Part shown: positions 27,267 through 38,771 of the stretch, piece by piece
Layout of the letters: each line of letters opens with the position of its first letter
How positions within the stretch are numbered: position 1 is the stretch's first letter
NCBI GenBank assembly: GCA_034687125.1
Contig: JAQGBZ010000097.1
Coordinates: 124,001 to 188,000 of the forward strand
Length of the DNA stretch: 64,000 nucleotides
Source: Neelides folsomi
Taxonomy: Eukaryota; Arthropoda; Collembola; Neelipleona; Neelidae
Direction: 5' to 3'
The notes under the pieces: generated by a model
The model's database searches: none
What the model was told of the DNA's origin: nothing
The model's input: only the letters and a program-made list of their open reading frames with translations
Translations under genes and position numbers: made by a program

Positions 27267-30200
27267 ATGAAAGAGAAATCCTTTCCCAGAGGAAGGTTGG
27301 AGTCCGCCGCGACCCAGTCGGCTATCGTCACCCCTGATGAAGAAAAAGAACTCTTTCAGGTACTTACTTTTAATTTAATCCACTATGGTTTAAACATTCA
27401 TTTTTCATATAACAGGTATTATTTAGTGACATTGATATTAATTTAAACTTTATTTAATGGAATACAGGATGACCAAGCTGGAACCTCAAAGGCCCAGAAG
27501 AAGAAGCTCAAGCGGAGCATCAAAAGGGCAAAGTTGAATGATGAGGACAACTCTGTCTTGGCCAATGGGGCGAAATTCAACCAAAGGAACTTCCATATCG
27601 ACTCGTTAACTTATGATGTAAGGGCTTTATTATAAAATTAATAATTCTTATTTACGTAATTTATTACTTTATCAATCTTCTTTTCAGCACATCTCCGTTG
27701 GATTCGTTAGTCTTGGTAAAATTTACCAAATACAAGATTTCAAAATCTGTGTGAGTCTTCCTGGGAGAGTTGTTGGCACTGTGTCATATGAGAATATCTC
27801 GGGTCCATATTCTGAAATGATCGACGCCATCACGTCTGAACGAACTCGGAGGGTAAGGAAATCACTTTTTGTAGGCTTTTTGTACATTTTATATTAAAAG
27901 CACTATTTACGAAATATGGGGCTATTATTAATTTTATAAATTATGCAGGGAGGTCATTCAATCGGAGACATGTTCAAGATTGGACAAGTCATGATTGTAA
28001 AAGTCATTAACGAAGAGGTTACTGACAAAGGCAAGAAACTTCATCTTTCAATGTCTCCTTCTGACATCCATGCTGATTACACTCCTTCATCGATTGCGTC
28101 GAACACTGTAAGACAATAAATTTTTGTTACTTTTTTCAAAATTCATTCTTTGAAATTCGTTTAAACACGATTTACTTATAGGTGATGACTTGTGCTGTAA
28201 AAAGTATTGAAGAGCATGGGTACTCTATGGATATGGGAATCAAAGGAGTTAACGCTTTTTTAAAATTTGACCAGTCCAAGCTGTATGAGAAGAATATGAA
28301 ATACCGCCACGGGCTGAGTAAATATAAAAATAACGTATTTAAACTCATCCTTTTCATATTACTAATTTAAACAAATTTAAGGAGTTGGGCAATTGGTCCA
28401 GTGTAAGATATTGGACGCGAAAACTCAGCGGCTTGGTGGAACGGTCAAATTGACAGCGAACCCCAAAGAGGTGAACAACTTGATAATCCCGGACGAAACC
28501 ACTGAGAATTATAACTTGCTGCTCCCAGGATGGCAAGTAAATGGGACGGTCATGGATGTAAGTAATTATTTATTGGATAAATTAATTTTATTATACATTT
28601 TTACATTTAAATGGGATTTAGTTTAAGTTAACTTGGTATGAATTTAATATTTATTTTTTTATTCAGAACCATCGCACTGGAATGAAGGTTCATTTCCTGA
28701 GCATGATCGGACTTGTGCATGAAGATCACACACGGGATCCTTGGGAATCTCCATTAATTTCCCAAATTGGAAGCACGATTTATCCGAGGATATTATACAA
28801 ATTGCCGAATGGGACGAACCCATATTTGACTCTGAAGCCCAGCCTTGTACCACACAGCACCAACTTGAACAAATCCGATATTGTGTTGGGAGGAAAGTAT
28901 CGTTGCAAGATACATAAGATCGAAAAACGTGGGCTCGTCATTAAATTAGACTCCGAAGAGAAGGGAATTGTTTATTCCCAGAACTGTTCAGATGATGGGT
29001 CTTGGACTGAAGAAGAAATAGGCAAACATTTTCCAATTGGCAGTACCCATGAATGCCGAGTCAGATCATATGCTTGGATGGACCAAATGTTCCTGTGTTC
29101 TTTCCAAGAGTAATTAACAAATCCATTTCTTTCCGAATATAATTTGAAAAATTGCAAAATAATTTCATTCCCACTAACTTAACTAATTTTTGAATTTATA
29201 GATCACATATGAAGGAAAACCTTCATAACATTGAGCAATTGAAGGTTGGTCAGAAAGTTTCTGCCCATATTATTAAGTGGAATAACGGAGGAGTCATAGT
29301 AAAAATCGGAAAAATTCTATCTGCTTTCATTCCCAAGAGCGAATTTCCCAATCGCCTCAAAACAAAACTTGATGCTAAAGGACCTAAGCAGGAATTCATG
29401 GCTATGGTAAAATGCTTACTCATGTTATATTAATATCTTAAGTGCTCTTAAATATAAATCAAATACTTTAATACATATTATACATAATGCATATTTGGAT
29501 ATTAGGTGACTGATGTGAAACTCGAGAAAAATAGAATCATTCTTACTGCCAATAAAGAACGCTGGGTTAATGTGTCTAAAGAAAAGCCAATTTCTTTCGA
29601 GGGCGAACCAGTGTCTCCCCGATTCTATGACATGGAAACATCTGAGTCCGAGGAGAGTGTCGATGAGTGTAGCTCTCAAATATCCCCAGATGTGGTTTAT
29701 GCTAAAAAATCAGAGAGGAAAAGACAAGCGAAGTTCATGAAAGGAGCACTTGAACTTGATGTTAGCAAATTAGAAAAGAAGAAGCGCAAATTGGAAGTAA
29801 AAGTTCCAGTAGAAATTCCAATGAAAAGCAGTAACGATTCTAATATAGATAGTTTAGAAATAAATGACGACTTTTGGGTTGCTCCACTGTTAAATGCAGA
29901 GAATCAATTGAATGTTCAGAATCAAGTCGAGATAGAAATCGAGTCTCCAGATGTGAGTTACTAATTTGAAATGATTAATATTATAACAATTTACAATTTT
30001 TTTTATAATTTCATTCCTGTCTAATAAAATTTGCTTTTGTAGAAAAAGAAAATTGGTAAGACAGGCATCAAGAGGGAAGTTGAGATGCGAGACATCGAGA
30101 ACCGAATGGCTGATGATACAAGCATTCCGACCAGTAATGTTGAATTTGAAAGACAAATTCTTGCTCATCCAAATAGCTCAATTGGCTATATTCAATACAT

Positions 30201-31330
30201 GGCCTTCCACCTTGCAGTATAATTTTTTAATTTATCTTAACTTCTTAACTATAAATTGTTAAATTTATTTAATTAAAATATCCCAGTTTGTTGAACCAAT
30301 TATTTAATTAAAACTATATTAATTTAGGCTGCTGAAGTTGACAAAGCGCGTTCTATTGCGCGTAGAGCCATTGAGAAGATCAATGTTAGAGAAGAGATTG
30401 AATTGTTGAATGTTTGGAGTGCGCTTTTGTCGTTAGAAAATCAGCACGGAACTTCTGTAAGTATTGAGATATTTCATCAAGATAAAATAATGTTAACACT
30501 ATTTCACCATTTCAAATTCATTTTCCAGGAATCAATGAAAAATGCGATTAAAGAAGCCATTCTTCGAAATGACGAGCTCGACATTACATTCAAAATTATT
30601 GACATCTATATGAATTCAATGGAGTACGACGAGGCATTAACACTCATCAAGAAACTGAATAAGAAATACCGAACTAACACAAAAGTTTGGGAAAAGTTCA
30701 TAGATTTTTACTTTACCACAAAGAGATTCGCCGAAGCTCGCGATTTGGTGTCGAAGTGTCAAAAAACTCTCACTATTAAAGAGTGTAAGGATTTTTTTAC
30801 ACATTTAACGTTCTTAACATTCACTTTTATGACATTTAAATTATTCGACTATTAGTTTTAGTTCTTAAGTTTTAAATTTTGGTGTTTTAGATTATTTCAT
30901 CGCTTCGAAAGCTGCACAATTGGAATTCTCAAAAGGGGAAGTGGAAAAGGGAAAGACCTTGATGGATTCTCTGATTAGCTTTAAGCCTAAGCGGATTGAC
31001 TTTTGTGTTTTGTATGCGAATCTCCTTATAAAAATCGGTGATGTCCTCGGAGCTAGGTAAATTAACTATTTGTTATCATCAGATTTTCATAATTTCTTAT
31101 AATGCTTTTCTTTTGATTATTTACACAATATCATAATTATTATTCATGATAATTATTTTCATATTAGGCAAGTGTACGAGAGGGCATTAAAAACGGCCGG
31201 GCAATTCAAAAAGGTCAAACAGCTTTCTGCCCATCTGTTTGAATTTGAACGACATCATGGGAATGACGAGACGCTGCAGCGAGCCAAAAAATCAGTCATC
31301 GAACGGCTTTCCGAAGAAGATCGACTTTAG
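27267..31330 (+). CDS. PDCD11: RRP5/PDCD11-like pre-rRNA processing factor, short form, 953 aa
   Basis: The fourteen coding exons are 27267-27359, 27468-27617, 27688-27852, 27949-28107, 28182-28317, 28382-28557, 28667-29109, 29202-29406, 29506-29952, 30043-30216, 30328-30456, 30529-30784, 30891-31056 and 31168-31330. Every junction keeps frame. The N-terminus (SFPRG) is as in PDCD11. S1 RNA-binding repeats follow at roughly residues 82-185, 188-270, 275-345, 350-440 and 452-530. Then come an acidic/lysine-rich linker and C-terminal HAT/TPR-like repeats (about 690-953), which begin at HPNSSIGYIQYMAFHL, nearly the vertebrate wording. The family acts in nucleolar processing of 18S and 5.8S/25S precursors. 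Human and yeast proteins are about 1870 and 1730 residues with about twelve S1 repeats, so roughly seven repeats are absent here. The introns are 55-132 bp and cannot hide them. Confidence 0.94.
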
Positions 31331-31495
31331 CTTACATTTTCAATACTCCAGACTTTAATTATGTTCATTAACTTTACAAAATTTAATAATTAAAGAGTTT
31401 TTTATACATAAAATAAGTATAAAAGTAATAATAATGAACTTTATATTTATGTTCAATTGTGATTTTTTTATGAAATTGGATTTTATTTTACTAAC

Positions 31496-31501
31496 AATAA
31501 A
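31496..31501 (+). terminator. Poly(A) signal of RRP5
   Basis: AATAAA about 166 bp after the stop codon, the first canonical hexamer downstream. A further AATAAA cluster near 31695 could serve as an alternative. Confidence 0.45.
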
Positions 31502-32464
31502 TACATTTATTTCAACCAATAGTTTGCAATACTAAATTTATCAATGTTGCAAATCAGGGAACCCTAGTTTTTGTTGTTGCTTGAATGATTAGCCGATTGA
31601 CTTTTGTGTTATGAACTGATTACACAGATCCTATGTGTAATTTATTTTTTTGAAAGAAACTTTGATACCATATCAGGTTTATTTGTTAGTTATAGAATTA
31701 ATAAATAAAATTGGAATAAAACATTGATTATTTATTTTCATTAATGTGAAATATTACAATTACCAGTGTAATCATTTAAATTAATATTTCTCACAAGTAC
31801 TTCCTGACCATTAAATTGATTTCAAATGATTAGATTTAAATAAGAGAGCGAGAGACTTGATAAAAAATAAGACTGATAACAATTTCTATATTTTAATAGT
31901 TATAATTATTTAACCAACATATAGGGTGAATGAGAAAAGAAAAAAATATCTAAACTTTAAACAGAAAAGATAATAATTGATGCTATCAGTTTCATCGAAA
32001 AACTTTTTTATATAATTATCTCAATTATTTCAATGCGCACATTGCGCTATTTATCAACAATTAACTTTATATAGTTCTATTAGTCAACAATTTTACAAAT
32101 TGTTATTAATTTTTAAAATTCCTTTGAACATGATACTTTGAACGTCTAGCGTATCCCAGGTATATTATTATTTAATACGTAACGATACACGTCGTTAGTA
32201 TGTATCTTATGGTACATTGAGGTTTATTTTCTAACAAAAAGATAGATCTTAATTTTAACATGACAAGTTATTTTCTACAATATAAAATAACAATATATAC
32301 ATATATATTGATAAAATATCTCATGCTTAAATGAATAATTTGGTTGTAGGCGCAACGATTAAACTTTGGATTGTTTCATACAAATAGTAACTAAATACAC
32401 GTAATTAACATTCTTTAAAAACATATTTTAAAATAGAGGAATTTAAATTCCTTTAAATTTCGAA
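31502..32464. other. Convergent intergenic region and HR96 3' UTR
   Basis: Very AT-rich DNA between the 3' ends of RRP5 (+) and HR96 (-). A minus-strand AATAAA at 32223-32228, about 240 bp beyond the HR96 stop, is a reasonable poly(A) signal. No open frame or RNA gene was seen. Confidence 0.4.
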
Positions 32465-35253
32465 TTATTGTTTCAAATCAAAAATTTCAATAAGGAGCGG
32501 CTCAACTTCTCTTGGGTTCACTTCCAAAAACACTCGGATTGTGTTTGAGTTGAGAATGTGGAGTTCGGCGATTTTCTTGATGAGCTGCAGATATGTCGAA
32601 CGAGCTTCACAGCCATTGAGGATCGATTCCAAATAGCGTTTGAGAAGATAATAATAAGAATCTTGTTCTAATTTAATCACGTCTTTGTGAATCACATTCG
32701 GACGTTCAGCAGTGAAGAGAGTAATGGCACATAAAATGATCATGATGTTCTCGTCATTACGCCATTCGGCTTTGAAAGACTTGACGAATCGCTGGTGCTC
32801 CTCGTATAAATTCCCACGAGCTTCCTTCAATACTCCCATCTTAATGTTGTACCCCAAGTTGCTGTGTGGAATCTGAAATATGGGAGATTTAAAGTAACGT
32901 TCCGAAATAAGGAAACTTGAGCAAACAATTAAATCTTGACAGTAAAATTTTAAATTAAAAATTACATTCCAGGAGTCTCGGTCAGGGTCGTAGGAAACGA
33001 CACTTCGGAGAATCATCATTTCTGTGCAACTCCCTTTCAATAAAGCAATTTGATCATCTTGGCACATATTCTTAAATCCTGAGATCTTCTTGGACATCTT
33101 GATGAGCCGTCTTATGGCAATGTCAGTTAAATTAATCACATTGATTAGCGAAGGATCTGAAGTTTCCTACACAGAGTTAATCGAAAATACATAAACATTG
33201 TAAGCCAATTAAATAATAATTTGACATTTTTAATTAAAAAACACGATTTCAATAAAAGGGCATGAACTCACAGAAACATTTATTGGCCCTTCGGCATCTA
33301 CAGGAGCGTAGAGGGCTTGGCTGGCAAGACGAAGTTCATTCAGTTTGGCTGTTTCGGCCTTATTAAGCGTCCTCGACCCAGACCCATTGCTTTTGCCCAA
33401 GACACCAAAGGCATTGAATTCAGCTGTAATGGCCACGCTCAGGATGGAGTCCATTGTGTTAATAGGGAGTGGAGGACCGAGGTCAGGGCACTCGTGGTCT
33501 CTCAAACAATATTTGCTCTCGGCATCATAACGATCCCCGTTGCAATTGTGACTTGACCCGTTGAGGAGCGAAGGTTCTCCGAGATCTCCCACTGAATGTG
33601 AGTGATTCAAGCTGCTATTACTACAATCTAAATTTAAAAAACTTGCCATTAACATTCAATTACAATATTCATAATACTAATTAAATGTTACAATTCATTG
33701 CAATAACATTATATTACAATCTGTGGAAATAATTGGAATATAAATATTGTTTCATTCATACCAAGAAGAATTGCATCAGGAGGAGATTCAGCCAATCCGG
33801 GTCGAATTAGCGAGGAAAGAAGTGGCATTTGAGAAGAATTGCAAGTTTGATTTCCTATGGATCTCATCGTCACTGGCCCACCAGTCCCAATATCGTTGCG
33901 ATAAATAATCTGATCACCTTCTTGGGTTGAAGGAATACTATCTGTGTTCAACAAATCATTCCAAATGACAAATCTCCTCTAAAGCGAAATTATTTTATAG
34001 AATTTGGAGATTTGAAACTTACAATAAATTTGCTTATTGGGACCATGAGCACGAAGGAAATATTTAGAATGATCCAAATTTTCTTCTTCCCAGAAACCCC
34101 CCAAAATCACATTGTTCCCCAATTGTGCCTCAGAGAGTTGTTTTTCCGACTTTAAGTGTTCGGATGGCCTGAGATGGCTCAAAGTACAATTTGGGAGATC
34201 CCGAAGTTTACTGGTCAATTGAGGATCCGAAGGAGAAATAGCGCTGAGTGACGCTGGCGGAGAATGGGGAGAATGAGGAAACTCTTCTTTGGAATGTAAA
34301 TTTGTAATTGAAGGTATTTGGTGAATTCCTTCAAAATCAGCTTCGTCCATTATATGGATTTTATTTCCCATGTGCGTCTCTGACCCAGAACTCTTTGGTG
34401 AGTATTGGTCAGATATGCAAATTGATTTAGATGCCGGAGCATCGCAGGGTAAGGGAACATCAGAAGATTGGCGTTTCATCCGATTCTGCTCTATCTTTTG
34501 CTTTTTCATCTTCTTTTCCTCGTCAGTCATGATCCATTCTTTTTTCATCCCAATCTCAAAGCATTTCTTTAGACGACATTTTTGACAAAATCGTCTCGTC
34601 ACTGCGTCAACTTTACAGCTGTCGTTGAAAGGGCAGACAAAGTCCTATGTGTAAACAATTATTAATTAAATCATTCATTAATTTAGTCATTGCTCGTTTT
34701 ATAACATGAATACAAAAGTAAACCACAAGTAAATCTTCAAATAAAATTTGTTGTATCAATTTAGATTTAAACTAACCTTTGTTTTTAATGCGTTTCTCCT
34801 GAAGAAGGCTTTACAAGATTCACAAGTTATGGCATTGAAATTATTTCCAAGGGCTTTGTCCCCACAGACTCCACAAACTTTTGACGCATCGCCTTTTTTC
34901 CCTTGACTGAAAATAATATAATAAAATTACAAAACTTTATTATATTAAGCAACTTAATCTAAAATTAGTTATACTTATAAATGAGGATTTAGATAGTTTA
35001 AATTCTCAGGTTAAAGATATATCATTCTTTCTTAACAACAATACCTGTCATATTCCTCAGAAGGACTACTCGATCTGCTTTGGGCTTCCGGAACAAAATC
35101 GTCATTATTGAGAGAATCCGAATTGTTTGTTTTGTCGTCCGTTTCCATTTTGAAGTACAGAGATTGGTGATGGTTATGTGTTGCCTCCAAAAAATCGACC
35201 CTTCGAATCCAATTCACAGACGACACTCCACCACTAACCAAATATTCCCCCAT
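32465..35253 (-). CDS. Hr96: Nuclear receptor HR96 (NR1J family), about 701 aa
   Basis: The seven coding exons on the minus strand are 35253-35045, 34906-34777, 34644-34023, 33941-33762, 33627-33272, 33166-32966 and 32872-32465. The zinc-finger DNA-binding domain spans about residues 79-150. It has eight cysteines, the P-box CESCKAFF diagnostic of HR96/DAF-12-type receptors, and the typical [14 protein letters not shown] long hinge follows. The ligand-binding domain runs from [16 protein letters not shown] through [30 protein letters not shown] and [20 protein letters not shown] to [12 protein letters not shown], matching fly DHR96 closely. The family senses lipids and xenobiotics in the nucleus. 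The exon 3/4 junction is the least certain: only the acceptor at 33942 (AACACAG|AT) keeps frame, because the better-looking one at TTTAG 38 bp upstream would create a stop. Two in-frame ATGs (MGEYL and, about 35 codons later, METDD) are possible starts. An additional 5' coding exon is possible. Confidence 0.93.
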
Positions 35254-35742
35254 TATTACACAAGATCTTTAAAAGAATCTTAGTTTAGAAGAAGGAAACC
35301 GACTCGTCCTGAATTGACATTTAACATCAGGGAGAAGTGTTCCATTTATTAGGATATAGGGATTTGGGAATTGTTGGGATGGAGAAGTTCGTCAACAGTC
35401 AGGTGTTCTATCTCTCACTCCACTCGTGAGTGGAGATAATAATTAAAATGTTTCATGCTTAGGTAATATAGGTAACGATAAAACGACCTTTTTATCAACC
35501 AACGTCAGAAGAGGTAGGCATTTGATAACTACAGTCAACACATTGTGTTTCCCAACTATTTCTTTCATTTAATTACTAATTTGAAGATAAGACCATATTA
35601 TATAAAATATCGTCATAACTATGTGCTAAAAAGTAGGTAACAAATATACTATACTTGTATAAGCAGGCAAAATATGCAAGTAGTCATAACTTACATATAC
35701 AAAAAAACTTGGCATTCGCCAACTAAATGTTAGTGAGAGGTA

Positions 35743-35763
35743 ATATATATATATATATATATA
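35743..35763. repeat. TA dinucleotide microsatellite
   Basis: About ten alternating TA units in non-coding DNA just downstream of the candidate HR96 5' exon. Confidence 0.8.
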
Positions 35764-35790
35764 ATTGTTAAATGAGAAATAAGAATTTAC

Positions 35791-35933
35791 GTTGTAGTGT
35801 AAGCTTTTCCGAAATATCTGTCGGAGTGATAGGCATTTCCAGAACATGAAGGAAGATTGACAGGAGTTGAAATGACCGAAGATGGATAATTTACCAGTGA
35901 AATAGGTTGAAATCGATGACCTTCTAGATCAGC
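35791..35933 (-). CDS. Candidate extra 5' coding exon of HR96
   Basis: A 143 nt stretch on the minus strand is bounded by an acceptor (TTGCAG|GCTGAT) and a donor (ACAAC|GTAAATTC) and is fully open, ending in phase 2. Its 47 complete codons include the run YHSDRYFGKAYTT. Joining it to an acceptor-like TTTTAAAG at about 35267 enters HR96 exon 1 in frame, with no stop before the annotated ATG. That would make the HR96 amino-terminal A/B region longer, or give an alternative promoter isoform. The junction on the HR96 side is weak and the exon could belong to another transcript. Confidence 0.4.
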
Positions 35934-36176
35934 CTGCAATGCAAACGATTTATATCTTAAAAATCGACCATATTAAGAGATTTAGAATAGAGAATTATAA
36001 CATTAATAGTTTAATTACTAAGATTTAAAACTAAAGTTTCTAATCGTAGTCAAACCTAACATTCATACACGTAAAATTAAAAGTAAATACACTATGGATG
36101 TAATTTAAATAAGAAAATGCTAAATACTTTTACGTATCTATCACATATACTTACGGTTAATTAAGTATGGTATATA

Positions 36177-36578
36177 CCGGGTGGCCGGTTAAGTAGGCTT
36201 TATTTTTAATCAACAATAACTTTTGTTTATAAACGAATGTTCATCAAAATTATATGATATACTCTATATATAACTAGTTAAAGGTTAGGTGACCCATCTT
36301 CGTGCAACTTCAAGGGCGTTTTGTACTCGCGAGTATTCTTCACCAATGAAAACCTTTTAACAGATGACGGCGGTTTTTCATATTAACGAAAAGTAAAAGT
36401 AGTGAAATTGAAAGTTGGGCTTTCTCTGACCAAAGTGTTTCTCGTTTGCTTATGTTTTAAAATTTTCTGCTTATATTAACATATTCCCCATCTTCTAATT
36501 ATTATTAAAGTTTGTAATATTTACAAGCCTTAAAGTTATTGTTGATTTAAAATAAAGCCTACTTAACTGGCCACCCGG
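36177..36578. mobile_element. MITE with about 48 bp terminal inverted repeats, TA target sites
   Basis: The left end CCGGGTGGCCGGTTAAGTAG and its continuation to about 36223 are matched in inverted orientation by about 36531-36578, ending CTACTTAACTGGCCACCCGG. The arms differ at only a few positions. Both ends are flanked by TA, as expected for Tc1/mariner-type insertion. The 402 bp interior has no transposase frame, so this is a non-autonomous (MITE-like) copy. The high similarity of the arms suggests it is not very old. Confidence 0.8.
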
Positions 36579-38459
36579 TACATATGTATAAACAAAATAT
36601 TTATTATCTTACGTTTTCATTCACTTGTGAAACGCTCCATGTCTTTAAACAGTAACAACTTGTAATAAAAGTAAAACTACTTGATATTCTTGACTTTCAA
36701 CATTATAACACAAATTTAAGTTTAGAATATAAATACTATTATTTTCGATTACTTTTGGTTTTAGCGTTTCAATTTATAATAATATATATATTGACTTAAT
36801 TCTGATCAACAATTACCGAGAACTTTTAACAAATAACACAGATTTGATACCTTTCGTTTGAAAACGAGCGTTCAAGATACGAGAAAACCAAATCCCGATG
36901 TAATTTTTATCTAACGAATCTTGTCTGCATATATTATATTTATTATTGCCTGTTTATTTGGCTAACATGCCTTGTAATATTTATAATTAAAACTCTGACT
37001 TAAAAGTTCTTACAAAATAATTTGATAAGTAATAACACGCTTAAAACAAAAGGATCTAATCACTATTCTCATTTAAAACTGGAGACAATAGGATATTAAA
37101 GCTTTTAACAACAGTAGAGTATATAAAATTTAAAAGGAACTTAAGTCGTCAGCTATAAAAATACTATCTAGGTAATGACATTGATTTTTTATATTACAAA
37201 CGATTCTAATTAAAGTTTTCAAAACCAAGATTGATTGTGTGTATAAAATTTAAAATGATATTTTACATCTAAAACAATTGTATTACAAAAATTTATATGA
37301 TGTGTATGAAGTTTATTAAATAATTTATAAAAAAAGTTAATTGACTCATTGACTCGAAAATTGTTAAAGTTAAAATTGACTGGACACACTTAAATTTGAA
37401 GTTTAAAATATTGAAAATTGGTACAAGTGTGATTAAGAATTAAAATTTTAATTAAATGGGTTGGTAGACGGAGGAGAATGAATTTAAAGAAGATTTTGAT
37501 TGAAATCGAATTTGTCTTTAAAATATCAAATTGTGGTCCAATTCGTAGAAATCTCCTGCTGATGAACTGATGGGGGTTGAGCAAGCGCAAGGCCTTTGAC
37601 AATGTTTTCTTCCTCTCTTCATGAACACGTTCAATTTGTCATTTTTAAATATGTTTTACTTTAAAGGACGTTAAACTTAATTAATGCCCTTTCACTAAAT
37701 ATGTACACGTAGACAATGATTTAATAATGGAGCCGACGTCAGTATTAAACTCTACACTGCACACCTCACTATAGTACATATTTTATATAATATTTTATTG
37801 TAGATTTATTTTCGTTTTTTGCTACTTACAATTTACAAATACAATGTATAGTATGTGTATATTCATACATAAATGTATGTGCACGTGTAGTAAAATTTAG
37901 GTACGCTACGTAAATGTTACCTATATTTGAAGCTGAAGCTGAAGCTAACAATAAATGAGATTTTTAAGATTCGTGTTTTTTCATCTTTATCTTTTCTTGG
38001 TGCATAAAAAGTTCTTTTACATATATATTATATTTTACAAGACCTATTGGCATATATGTAAGTACAATAAAACTTACCAACTTGTAAAAAATCTACATTT
38101 GAGAATATAAACCACTCTCTACTGTATAATGATTTCTTTTATAATGATTTGCACATTTAAAATTGTAATTTATTTGTATTGTGATGCTTTTTATTAATAA
38201 GATGCATACATAAATGTACATCTGTATATTTGTGTATATATACATACATACAGAAAAACAGATCTACTTTAGCTTATTTATGTGATAATAAAAGTAATGC
38301 ATAATTGTAAAAATGTTAAAACTTATGCCTAAACTATATAATTATTGTAAATTATAAAAAAGTATTTTTGCATCCATGTACGTATTATTATGACATTAAT
38401 ATATGTATTAGATACATAATATATAAATAAACATAATGAGTTAGTCATATCTCATTATT

Positions 38460-38771
38460 GACGCTATCCATTAGAATTGCACAATGAGACGTATCCGACA
38501 ATTTCGCAGGTTGCCTCATCGGAGCAATTTTCATAAATGACAACCCTATATCATAATTAGTAAATAATTCATATTTAGTTTGTCCCAAAAATGACAGTCT
38601 ATCTGAAATAGCTGTTTTGTCTATTTTTCTATACTCTATCGAATGGCGTCAATATAAAGTCTGTAATCATTGGGACTGAAAAGTTACATTTTCACATGTA
38701 TTTCTTATGGGCTTTGAGGTCGTGACGTCATTGTCCCAATGTTTCATTGTGCAATTCGAATGGATAGCGTC
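38460..38771. mobile_element. MITE-like inverted-repeat element with TATT flanks
   Basis: Arms of 31 bp at 38460-38490 (GACGCTATCCATTAGAATTG...) and 38741-38771 (...GAATGGATAGCGTC) are inverted copies with two mismatches. TATT stands directly outside both ends and could be a 4 bp target-site duplication. The interior (about 250 bp) is non-coding. The family is unknown to me and differs from the element at 36177. Confidence 0.65.
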
